57,570 bases of DNA from Verrucomicrobiales bacterium (GTDB lineage: Bacteria; Verrucomicrobiota; Verrucomicrobiia; Verrucomicrobiales; DEV007). Position numbers and translations under genes: made by a program. The notes under the pieces were generated by a model that was not told the DNA's origin, searched no databases, and saw only the letters and a list, made by a program, of their open reading frames with translations. The DNA is taken from contig JAKISY010000018.1 in assembly GCA_021648365.1 (NCBI GenBank), positions 1 through 57,570 on the forward strand, in the 5' to 3' direction. Within the stretch, counting starts at the first letter, position 1. Each line of letters starts with the position of its first letter. This document shows, piece by piece, positions 50,829 through 57,570 of the stretch.

Positions 50829-52407
50829 TTTTATTGTCGTCGGCAGCGGCATAGCAGGACTCACCTTCGCTCTTCAAGCCGCGCAAAAGGGCAGCGTCGC
50901 CATCGTTACCAAAAAAGATCGCGGCGACAGTAATACCGCTAAAGCTCAGGGCGGCGTCGCTTGCGTGGAAAGCAACGAGGACTCCTTTGACCAGCATGTG
51001 CAGGACACCCTGATCGCTGGCGCCGGACTGTGTCACGAAGATGTGGTGCGCACCATCGTCAGCGAAGGTCCACAAGCTATCGAACAACTAATCAAAACGG
51101 GGGTGAACTTTGACAGAGATCCTGACAGTGGAGAGTTCTCCCTCGGCATGGAGGGAGGGCACTCCCAGCGGCGCATCCTGCACTCTAAAGACACCACAGG
51201 CTTGGAAATCGAGACCCGCTTATTGGCAGCCGTAGCGGCTAACGACAATATTGAAGTATTAGAACACCATTTTGCCATCGACCTGATCACTACTAGACGA
51301 CTCGGGTTTGCTTCCCCTCCACGCTGCTTAGGCATGTATGTGCTGGATGAAATCGAAAATAAAGTGATCACTCTACGATCAGATCGAGTCATCCTCTGCA
51401 CTGGTGGTTGCGGTCGAGTTTACCTCTATACTACGAACCCTAAAGTAGCTACTGGCGATGGAGTAGCTATGGCTTGGCGGGCTGGCGCTAAAATATCTAA
51501 CATGGAATTCATCCAATTCCACCCCACCTGCCTGTATCACCCCGATGCAAAATCCTTCTTGATCTCCGAAGCCGTGCGTGGTGAAGGAGGCGTTTTGATC
51601 GGACAAGATGGCAAAGAGTTCATGCACCGCTATGATAAAAGGAAATCTCTCGCTCCCAGAGACATCGTCGCTCGTGCGATTGACCGTGAGATCAAGGTGA
51701 CGGGTGCGCCCTGTGTGTTTTTGGATATCACCCATCAGCCCCCAGGTTTTGTGAAGCAGCGTTTTCCTCACATCTATGATACCTGCCTCAAGCTGGGCAT
51801 CGACGCAGAAAAAGACCCCATTCCTGTGGTGCCAGCAGCCCACTACCAGTGCGGAGGAGTGCAAGTCGATGTGAACGGCAAAAGCAGCCTCTCCGGTTTG
51901 TGGGCCGTCGGCGAAGTCGCCTGCACTGGACTTCACGGAGCTAATCGCCTCGCCAGCAATTCATTACTGGAGGGCGCGGTAGTGGCACAACGCGCTGTGC
52001 AGGATGTTTTCCAAAAACTGCCCGTCGATGGCGAGCCTGAGTCCTTTGATTTGCCAGAATGGACGGTTGGCAATGTCACCGACGTGGATGAACTGGTGGT
52101 GATCTATCACAACTGGGACGAAATCCGCCGCTTGATGTGGGACTACGTCAGCATCGTGCGCACGGGTAAACGCTTGCAACGCGCCGCTACTCGACTGCAA
52201 AACCTGAGCAGAGAGGTGCAGGAGTTCTACTGGAACTTCAAAGTCACCTCCGAGCTGCTAGAACTCCGCAACCTGGTGCAGGTGGCTACTTTGATCGTCG
52301 ATAATGCCGCTCAACGCACCGAAAGTCGTGGGCTCCACTACACTCTCGACTATCCAGAGCGCGATGACAAAAACTGGATCAGAGATACGGTTTCTAGTCG
52401 CGTTTGA
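50815..52407 (+). CDS. nadB: L-aspartate oxidase
   Basis: The 530-aa FAD enzyme makes iminoaspartate, the first step of de novo NAD synthesis. Key sequences: VVGSGIAGLTFALQAAQKG (Rossmann GxGxxG), DSNTAKAQGGVACV (FAD contact), GEVACTGLHGANRLASNSLLEG (catalytic Arg/His), MEFIQFHPTCLYHP, and TGAPCVFLDITH. The C-terminal helical domain is complete. No nadA or nadC is next to it; the following gene is unrelated. Overlaps panC by 14 bases, so translational coupling is likely. Confidence 0.95.
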   Translation: MKTYDFIVVGSGIAGLTFALQAAQKGSVAIVTKKDRGDSNTAKAQGGVACVESNEDSFDQHVQDTLIAGAGLCHEDVVRTIVSEGPQAIEQLIKTGVNFDRDPDSGEFSLGMEGGHSQRRILHSKDTTGLEIETRLLAAVAANDNIEVLEHHFAIDLITTRRLGFASPPRCLGMYVLDEIENKVITLRSDRVILCTGGCGRVYLYTTNPKVATGDGVAMAWRAGAKISNMEFIQFHPTCLYHPDAKSFLISEAVRGEGGVLIGQDGKEFMHRYDKRKSLAPRDIVARAIDREIKVTGAPCVFLDITHQPPGFVKQRFPHIYDTCLKLGIDAEKDPIPVVPAAHYQCGGVQVDVNGKSSLSGLWAVGEVACTGLHGANRLASNSLLEGAVVAQRAVQDVFQKLPVDGEPESFDLPEWTVGNVTDVDELVVIYHNWDEIRRLMWDYVSIVRTGKRLQRAATRLQNLSREVQEFYWNFKVTSELLELRNLVQVATLIVDNAAQRTESRGLHYTLDYPERDDKNWIRDTVSSRV

Positions 52408-52475
52408 TTATTTTTTGACTTATACTGTTCGTTCCCTTGCGAATACTCGAATAGAGTTCGTTGAACTGCTGAATC

Positions 52476-53477
52476 ATGAAACCTTGTCCTAAAGCATCGA
52501 ATTGGCACTTAGCCACTCACTCGATCCTCGCTTCGCTGCTTTTATGGGCGGGCTCCACTCAACTCAGCTTTTCTCAAAATCTTGCGCCCTCAGTCAGGCC
52601 GATCCGTTCATCTCAATACAGCGTACCCGCATCTACTGCGATTCGAGGCACCAATGTGATGCCTGCTAATCGCCGCCTGCGCCCTCAGCAAGGCCTGCCA
52701 GGCACACTGCGTCATCCGGCGGCGGCGGCCTCTAGCTCGGGTTTACCCCGTGTTTTTGCTCCCACCCGCCCCCGCACCACCTACACTCGCTACCCTTGGA
52801 AACGCCAAATCGTCACCACCGTTTTTTGGATCGGAGAAGAACCCACTCCCAAAAATCCTACCCCCAACCACATGAGCGCATGGGATCGCAATTGGAAAAC
52901 CAACTTCGGCGGTTTTGATAACCCCAATCCTGCAGCACGCGCTTGGGATTTTCGCCCCAAAGCCTTCATCCCTGGACTCAATCCTTTTTATATCGCCCTG
53001 CCCTACACCGACATCCAATCCGGAGCCACTGGCACTAAAGTGGAAGCGCCGCATGTCATCCCTTGGTTTAAAAAAACCTACCTCAGATCTGGGCATACGG
53101 TTTTGAAAGGTCGCTGGTTAGCTATCCGCAAAGGGTCACGAGTTTGTTTTGCACAATGGGAGGATGTTGGCCCCTTTGTCACTAACGACTATTCTTATGT
53201 CTTCGGCACCGCTCGTCCAAAAGCCACTGGCAATGGCGGAGCAGGGCTAGATGTCTCGCCCGCTGTTAGAGACTTTCTGATGTTACGCAGTGGCGAACGC
53301 TGCGACTGGCGTTTTGTCGATGTGGCAGAGGTCCCTCAAGGCCCTTGGCGCAAGTATGGAAAAAACAACGACTTCACCACCTTGCAGGGTAAGTTGAAAC
53401 CAAAAGAAGACGCGCGCTTAGCTAAATTGCGAGAAATGCGCGACGCTTATATTCGCAACATGCCCCTGCCTCATTGA
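52476..53477 (+). CDS. Secreted protein with DPBB/RlpA-like domain (unknown)
   Basis: 333 aa with a signal region (about 1-35), a low-complexity Pro/Ala/Arg linker (about 35-110) and a conserved domain: VTTVFWIGEEPT, NPFYIALPYTDI, HVIPWFKKTYLRSGHTVLKG, VCFAQWEDVGPFVTNDYSYV, GLDVSPAVRDFLM and WRFVDVAEVPQGPW. The W-x-D-V/V-x-P...GLD(V)SP...RFVD pattern is double-psi beta barrel-like, as in RlpA-type peptidoglycan-cutting proteins, but the catalytic residues cannot be confirmed. It is separated from nadB by 68 bases and may have its own promoter. Confidence 0.65.
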   Translation: MKPCPKASNWHLATHSILASLLLWAGSTQLSFSQNLAPSVRPIRSSQYSVPASTAIRGTNVMPANRRLRPQQGLPGTLRHPAAAASSSGLPRVFAPTRPRTTYTRYPWKRQIVTTVFWIGEEPTPKNPTPNHMSAWDRNWKTNFGGFDNPNPAARAWDFRPKAFIPGLNPFYIALPYTDIQSGATGTKVEAPHVIPWFKKTYLRSGHTVLKGRWLAIRKGSRVCFAQWEDVGPFVTNDYSYVFGTARPKATGNGGAGLDVSPAVRDFLMLRSGERCDWRFVDVAEVPQGPWRKYGKNNDFTTLQGKLKPKEDARLAKLREMRDAYIRNMPLPH

Positions 53478-53480
53478 TCC

Positions 53481-54344
53481 CTAGCGCAAAGCCCTAAAGG
53501 GCTTACGGAGCAATGTGGATATCTCCCGCTCAAGCTGTGACTGAGTGCGAGCGCTTCGTTCCTTTGTCGAAAAACCTCGCTCAAATTTGCCGCGCTGTAA
53601 AAAGTAACACATTTGCCGCATGACCACTCGCGAACCCGCCAGCGAAGCGTGTCGCCCCTTCACTACAATATAGTCATGCATACCCGTGACCTTGCCACTC
53701 TCTGCAAGCACCAAACCATCGTGCTCTTTCAACGCCTTGATGTCCATACCCGCAATCCTAGGCAACCTACCCATGATCACCCCTAATTCAAAATCCACCG
53801 ACCCAAGCTTTTTGCGCATCATTCCCTTACCTGTTTTTAAATTTTTAAGCGTAGGCCCGAAAATCATTTCGACAGGATAGAATCCACCAAACGCGCTAGC
53901 AAACTTATTCCCTTGGTTAGGAGTAGCTATCATCACCACCCGCCCCCGTCGGGAAATCCTCTCTTGGCTTAAAAGTTTGCGAATCAACAGCCCTCCCAAA
54001 GAATGACCGACAAAATGTATTTTTTTTCTGCGATCTTTACAGTGCGCTTTAATCGCAGGCTGCACGACCTGAGCGGTGATCTCTTCTATGTCGAGTTTGG
54101 TAGAAGGGTAGGAAATGACGATTGCATAGAAGTGTTTTTTTTGTAAAACCTCCGCTGCAACTACCATCGTACGTTCAGATCCCCATACCCCATGCAGAAG
54201 CACCACATAATCGCCCGATCCCGGATACTCCACCACCTTCGCGACAACAAAACTTCCCCAAGGGAGAAATAATATCCCCGCCACTAACATCGGAAGAATA
54301 AGATCGCGAATCATAAGAATAGCGCGTTTTTTGGCAATCCTCAT
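53481..54344 (-). CDS. Exported alpha/beta-hydrolase, lipase-like
   Basis: 287 aa with an N-terminal membrane or signal helix (about 10-35). Fold motifs: YVVLLHGVWGSE (oxyanion loop, about 46-57), HFVGHSLGGLLIRKLL (nucleophile Ser115, GxSxG), and a late Asp/His segment (HDYIVVKGRHASLAGSRVV). The C-terminus is basic (TKERSARTQSQLEREIS). This is the PGAP1/triacylglycerol-lipase-like family; substrate unknown. It is convergent with the DPBB gene, 3 bases apart, and divergent from the LysR gene. Confidence 0.82.
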   Translation of the reverse strand: MRIAKKRAILMIRDLILPMLVAGILFLPWGSFVVAKVVEYPGSGDYVVLLHGVWGSERTMVVAAEVLQKKHFYAIVISYPSTKLDIEEITAQVVQPAIKAHCKDRRKKIHFVGHSLGGLLIRKLLSQERISRRGRVVMIATPNQGNKFASAFGGFYPVEMIFGPTLKNLKTGKGMMRKKLGSVDFELGVIMGRLPRIAGMDIKALKEHDGLVLAESGKVTGMHDYIVVKGRHASLAGSRVVMRQMCYFLQRGKFERGFSTKERSARTQSQLEREISTLLRKPFRALR

Positions 54345-54460
54345 CTTGCCAAATTCGGGCTGCCTCGTCCAGCTTTTTACACAAAATAATCATTTTATTT
54401 TATGCCCATTGCTAATACAAGAACTTGCCCTATCGCTACTATTAGATTTACTTCACACAC

Positions 54461-55357
54461 ATGCAGATAGAGACCTTCAAGTTATTTTGTGATCTAGTGG
54501 ATACGGGCAGTTTTTCTGACACCGCAGAGCGTAATCAGATCACTCAGAGCGCGGTCAGTCAGCGCATCAAAGCCTTGGAGGATCAATACCAAGTCTTGCT
54601 GATCGAGCGTGGTCGCAAGAATTTCGCAGTCACAGCCGAGGGGCATGCGCTACTCAGCACCGCCCGCGATATGATCGACCTTTACGACAGTATTGACGTC
54701 AATCTGCGTGCTTTACAAAATAAAGTAGAAGGAGCTTTGACTATTTCTACCGTTTACAGCATCGGCTTTCACGAACTGCCGCCCGTACTAGAGATCTATC
54801 GCAAGCGTTTCCCCGATGTGACACCTCATTTGCAATATCGACGCGCGAATCAAGTTTATGCCGACGTTTTGGCATCCAAGGCGGATGTCGGTCTAGTCGC
54901 CTACCCGCAAGCTCGCAAAGGGGTAGAGATCGAAATCGTGTGGAAAGATAAGCTAGTGATGATCTGTCCTGCAGGTCACGAGCTTGCCGAACATCGAACT
55001 ATCGAACTCAAGCAGCTTGATGGACAGCGCTTCATTTCATTCGAACCCGATTTGCCCACACGAAAAGCTCTGGATACCATGCTGCAGCAAGCAGGGGTGC
55101 AGGTCAACGAGGTGATGGATTTTGATAATATAGAAACCGTTAAACGTGGTGTGCAGATCGAACAAGCCATCTCCATCGTTCCACAAGATACCGTTAAAGC
55201 TGAAATAGAAAATGGCTCCCTCATTCAAATAGACATTGAAGCCATTGACGTTTGGCGCCCACTCGGAGTGGTACGGCGGCGCAGTAAAGCCATCACACCC
55301 GCCATGCGAGAATTCATCACTTTGCTCAAGCAACAGGGTTTAGGGGGAAATGAGTGA
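54461..55357 (+). CDS. LysR-family transcriptional regulator
   Basis: 298 aa: N-terminal winged helix-turn-helix (about 1-60; FKLFCDLVDTGSFSDTAERN, then ITQSAVSQRIKALEDQYQ) and a periplasmic-binding-like effector domain from about 90 to 290. The regulated targets are not shown, but the following cbtB-like operon starts 69 bases after its stop on the same strand, and the gene upstream runs divergently. CysB/CbbR-like in its overall type. Effector unknown. Confidence 0.9.
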   Translation: MQIETFKLFCDLVDTGSFSDTAERNQITQSAVSQRIKALEDQYQVLLIERGRKNFAVTAEGHALLSTARDMIDLYDSIDVNLRALQNKVEGALTISTVYSIGFHELPPVLEIYRKRFPDVTPHLQYRRANQVYADVLASKADVGLVAYPQARKGVEIEIVWKDKLVMICPAGHELAEHRTIELKQLDGQRFISFEPDLPTRKALDTMLQQAGVQVNEVMDFDNIETVKRGVQIEQAISIVPQDTVKAEIENGSLIQIDIEAIDVWRPLGVVRRRSKAITPAMREFITLLKQQGLGGNE

Positions 55358-55426
55358 TTTGCAAAATGGCAATCCCAAATTAAACTACCCGCAACCTAGC
55401 GCGATGCGCCACCATCCATCACCAAG

Positions 55427-55630
55427 ATGAACAAAGATCACCTCACCACTCAAGCCAAGCGACACGCCAAGCTGACGCTCACCCTGAATATCTCGGCATT
55501 GAGCAAAGCCGTCATTTTATTGGCCATCGTAGGTATCGTGCTCTACACCGTGCTATTCTCCACTTACCCAGCTGTTCACGACTTTTTCCACGAACTTCGT
55601 CATAGCTTGATGATGATTCCGTGCCATTAA
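55427..55630 (+). CDS. CbtB-like small metal-transport membrane protein
   Basis: 67 aa, one membrane helix (about 28-50; AVILLAIVGIVLYTVLFST), and a C-terminal Cys/His cluster AVHDFFHELRHSLMMIPCH, which matches the conserved HD-x-x-H-D/E-x-R-H...PCH end of CbtB (PF09489). CbtB works with the polytopic CbtA in cobalt uptake for cobalamin. No CbtA is seen here: the next genes are two single-span exported proteins and lonB. The gene lies 17 bases before the next ATG. Confidence 0.75.
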   Translation: MNKDHLTTQAKRHAKLTLTLNISALSKAVILLAIVGIVLYTVLFSTYPAVHDFFHELRHSLMMIPCH

Positions 55631-55647
55631 CACAGCGCACCACTACG

Positions 55648-56181
55648 ATGAAAATACTTTTTCAATCGCTGCTGCTGAACGCTCTTTTGCTCACCGCGGC
55701 AGCGGCAGCGACAGATGGACTGCAGGTCTCTTACACCACCGAGCAATCACTCGCCACCATCGGCCCCGATGAAGACGTGGTCAAAATGACCTTCTCCGTC
55801 ACCAAAGACGGCGCTCCCAGCGACGCGCAACTGCATATTGTTCTCGATAGCCCAGAGGTCAATTCGATCATCTCCACCGACTTCCCCATCGTGGAAGGCA
55901 CCCGGCTTTTTGATGCGCGCGGCATCACTCAAGGCGGAAAGTTGGAAATGTCTTATCTCTTTCCCATCCGAGGCCAATACACCATGCGAGTGTCAGCTCA
56001 ATCCCTAACAACACCCGCGCTCACCACAGCCGAGACCTTTACTTTCTCGCTCAATGAAAACCCCCATGAAGTGATCAACTTTTACATCCTCATTTCCATC
56101 CTAGTCAGCATAGGCTTATTGTCTGGCGTGATCCTAGCAAAATCTGCCATTCGCCAATCCAACCTGAGTGCCACCGCATGA
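55648..56181 (+). CDS. Exported beta-domain protein with C-terminal membrane anchor
   Basis: From ATG 55648 the product has 177 aa: signal peptide (MKILFQSLLLNALLLTAAAAA), a beta-rich domain (about 25-135; DEDVVKMTFSVTKDGAPSDA, MSYLFPIRGQYTMRVSAQSL), and a C-terminal membrane helix (VINFYILISILVSIGLLSGVILA). An Ig-like fold resembling FixH/YtkA-type copper-chaperone domains is possible but not proven. The 4-base overlap (ATGA) with the next gene shows coupling. No known family name is assigned. Confidence 0.65.
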   Translation: MKILFQSLLLNALLLTAAAAATDGLQVSYTTEQSLATIGPDEDVVKMTFSVTKDGAPSDAQLHIVLDSPEVNSIISTDFPIVEGTRLFDARGITQGGKLEMSYLFPIRGQYTMRVSAQSLTTPALTTAETFTFSLNENPHEVINFYILISILVSIGLLSGVILAKSAIRQSNLSATA

Positions 56182-56864
56182 AAAAAATTCTACTCATTTT
56201 GGTAAGCCTCATTCACTGCAGCCAATTCCAAAGCTTCGCACATGGTGGTGGGGATGTGCACACAACCACTGCCACCATCAGTGATCAGGTCACTTCGCAA
56301 CTACACGGCCACCAACTCAGCTTACGCTTAGTTCCCCAGTCCGCTCTCGAATCACAAAGCTCAGCACAAGCGCTCGCCCAACTAGCCACGACCGCAGCCA
56401 AATCTCCAGAGGGAGAGCCCTACCAAGCACGAGTCGGCGACTTGGCTTTTCTGATCGCAGAACTCAGTCAAGCCGGCAAACCAGTCAAAGACGTTCGTTT
56501 CAAAATGAAGTTCCACCATTTGGAAGATGACAAAGAAATCTTTGCTGTCGCTCTCATTTCCGCAGATGGCAAAATGAACTGGGGACAACAGTTTTTTGAC
56601 GGCGCAGAGCACTCCATCACCTTGATCGCAGAACCCGTAGAAGCTGGTGCATTTGAACCGATCACGGTAGAGATGACGATTGCAGTGATCCCGATCCAAC
56701 CGCCCGCTTCAGTCATCATCCGCTCATTGATCCTGCTGCTCAGCATCACCGCCTTGGCTATGATGATCGGCTACATCCTGAGCTTCCTGTTGAGAAAAAA
56801 TAAGCTTTCACAAAAGAACTCATCTGATCTTCGTGGAGCAGTGGTCGATGCAGGCAAATGTTGA
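56178..56864 (+). CDS. Exported metal-binding-like protein with mature N-terminal His
   Basis: 228 aa: signal peptide (MKKILLILVSLIHCSQFQSFA) with likely cleavage before HGGGDVHTTT, which would give a His-first mature protein with a further His nearby, a pattern used by copper proteins such as CopC. The domain (about 95-190) has a pair His-His (KFHHLEDD) and AEHSITL. A C-terminal membrane helix (about 177-200; IIRSLILLLSITALAMMIGYI) follows, then a basic tail. The combination beside a CbtB-like gene suggests periplasmic metal handling. This is inference. Confidence 0.62.
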   Translation: MKKILLILVSLIHCSQFQSFAHGGGDVHTTTATISDQVTSQLHGHQLSLRLVPQSALESQSSAQALAQLATTAAKSPEGEPYQARVGDLAFLIAELSQAGKPVKDVRFKMKFHHLEDDKEIFAVALISADGKMNWGQQFFDGAEHSITLIAEPVEAGAFEPITVEMTIAVIPIQPPASVIIRSLILLLSITALAMMIGYILSFLLRKNKLSQKNSSDLRGAVVDAGKC

Positions 56865-57570
56865 ATAAGGAAAACAGTCCCAGTCTCCCAGCATCCAGTG
56901 AAGAGATCCCCCTACCCGATGCGCTGATCGATCAAGTCATCGGACAGGACCAGGCGGTGGACATCGTTCGCTTAGCCGCCAAACAACGACGCTTTTTGTT
57001 GTTAGTCGGTGAGCCCGGCACCGGCAAAAGCCTATTAGGTCAAGCTGTCGCCCAACTTCTTGAAGATCAGCCATTGCAAGACACCGTCAGCATCGACAAC
57101 CCGCAAGAAAAACTGCTACCTAAAATCCAAGTCTGCCCCGCAGGCGAAGGCGAGCGCTTGGTCAATGACGCCAAAAACGCTCAAGTGCAAAATCAACTTT
57201 CTACACGCTTCATCACTTGGTTTGCTGCGGCAGCTATTTTACTGATAAGTCTATTTTACGCTTTGAAGGACGAGGGTTCCTACGGAGCATTGGCTATCGG
57301 TGCAGTATTGTTGTTGGTGCTTTATCTTTTTAGCCAGAAACAAGGGCAGCAACACAGCGATGTGATCCCAAAAATCTTGGTCAATCATGCCCAATCAAAT
57401 TGCGCGCCCTTCGTTGATGCCACCGGCAGTCAGGCAGGCTCCTTGTTAGGCGACGTGCGCCACGACCCCTATCAATCAGGAGGTTCAGAAACTCCGCCGC
57501 ATCGCTTATTGGAAGCCGGCGCGATTCACCGCGCTCATGTCGGAGTCTTATTCATTTATGAAATCTCCAC
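56858..57570 (+). CDS. lonB: Archaeal-type membrane Lon protease (LonB), 5' part only
   Basis: The first 237 codons are present; the gene runs off the window. Typical LonB N-terminus: LIDQVIGQDQAVDIVRLAAK, Walker A GEPGTGKSLL (51-58), KIQVCPAGEGERLV, then two membrane helices inserted in the AAA+ domain (about 118-136 and 142-160), then VDATGSQAGSLLGDVRHDPY, and GAIHRAHVGVLFIYEI. Walker B reads LFIYEI where the family has LFIDEI: the Asp that holds Mg2+ is Tyr234. The protease domain is not in the window. It overlaps the preceding gene by 7 bases. Confidence 0.88.
   Translation, partial: MLNKENSPSLPASSEEIPLPDALIDQVIGQDQAVDIVRLAAKQRRFLLLVGEPGTGKSLLGQAVAQLLEDQPLQDTVSIDNPQEKLLPKIQVCPAGEGERLVNDAKNAQVQNQLSTRFITWFAAAAILLISLFYALKDEGSYGALAIGAVLLLVLYLFSQKQGQQHSDVIPKILVNHAQSNCAPFVDATGSQAGSLLGDVRHDPYQSGGSETPPHRLLEAGAIHRAHVGVLFIYEIS

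Overview
The window looks like a chromosomal segment of a Gram-negative member of the Verrucomicrobiota. The placement is an inference from content: a DUF1080 secreted protein, a prepilin with the H-X9-DG-like C-terminal motif (VDGHV), a stand-alone protein with tandem STN-like domains, a lysine-rich DksA/TraR-type protein, DUF2851, tandem DUF4136 lipoproteins, and many short dispersed palindromic repeats. An LpxL-type acyltransferase indicates lipid A and so an outer membrane. Shine-Dalgarno sequences are often weak, so several starts rest on signal peptides or domain ends.

Layout. 1-2.2 kb: repeat-rich DNA with a zeta-toxin-like kinase overlapping a 58-aa gene. 2.2-8.7 kb: folE2, rpmG-rpsR, a lysine-rich DksA-like protein, an SLC13-type permease and a divergent cstA. 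8.7-9.5 kb: repeats only, including a MITE-like element. 9.5-14.6 kb: hybrid histidine kinase, NA37 nucleoid protein, two DUF4136 lipoproteins, a repeat lipoprotein and tRNA-Leu(UAG). 14.7-28.1 kb: M42-like and M28 peptidases, lpxL, an ABC ATPase with membrane partner, a YiaV/YiaW-like pair, HAD phosphatase, DUF1080, MBL hydrolase, DUF2851, and a NarL-type two-component pair.

28.1-36.4 kb is an accessory island. All genes lie on the + strand and most are unrecognised small secreted or membrane proteins. The DNA is visibly more AT-rich than its flanks. It contains a decayed VapC-like PIN gene with its small partner gene, two pairs of distant paralogues, and an imperfect intergenic repeat of about 110 bp (two full copies, one truncated) placed just before gene starts. 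This is the least explained part of the window.

36.4-52.4 kb returns to housekeeping genes: ppc, a GatB/YqeY protein, ispD, an M16 protease, tig, clpP, a RelBE-like pair, a SulP transporter, then a tightly packed run (membrane protein, prepilin, ABC ATPase, ABC permease, panC, nadB) with overlapping stops and starts. 52.5-57.6 kb holds a DPBB-like secreted protein, a lipase-like hydrolase, a LysR regulator, and a compact operon of a CbtB-like metal-transport subunit, two membrane-anchored periplasmic proteins (one with a predicted N-terminal His in the mature form) and an archaeal-type membrane LonB protease cut by the window end.

Functional themes: CoA and NAD precursor synthesis (panC, nadB), folate/pterin (folE2), isoprenoid (ispD), anaplerosis (ppc), protein quality control (tig, clpP, lonB) and anion/pyruvate transport. 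The best candidates for something undescribed are the island with its repeat and the cbtB-lonB operon.
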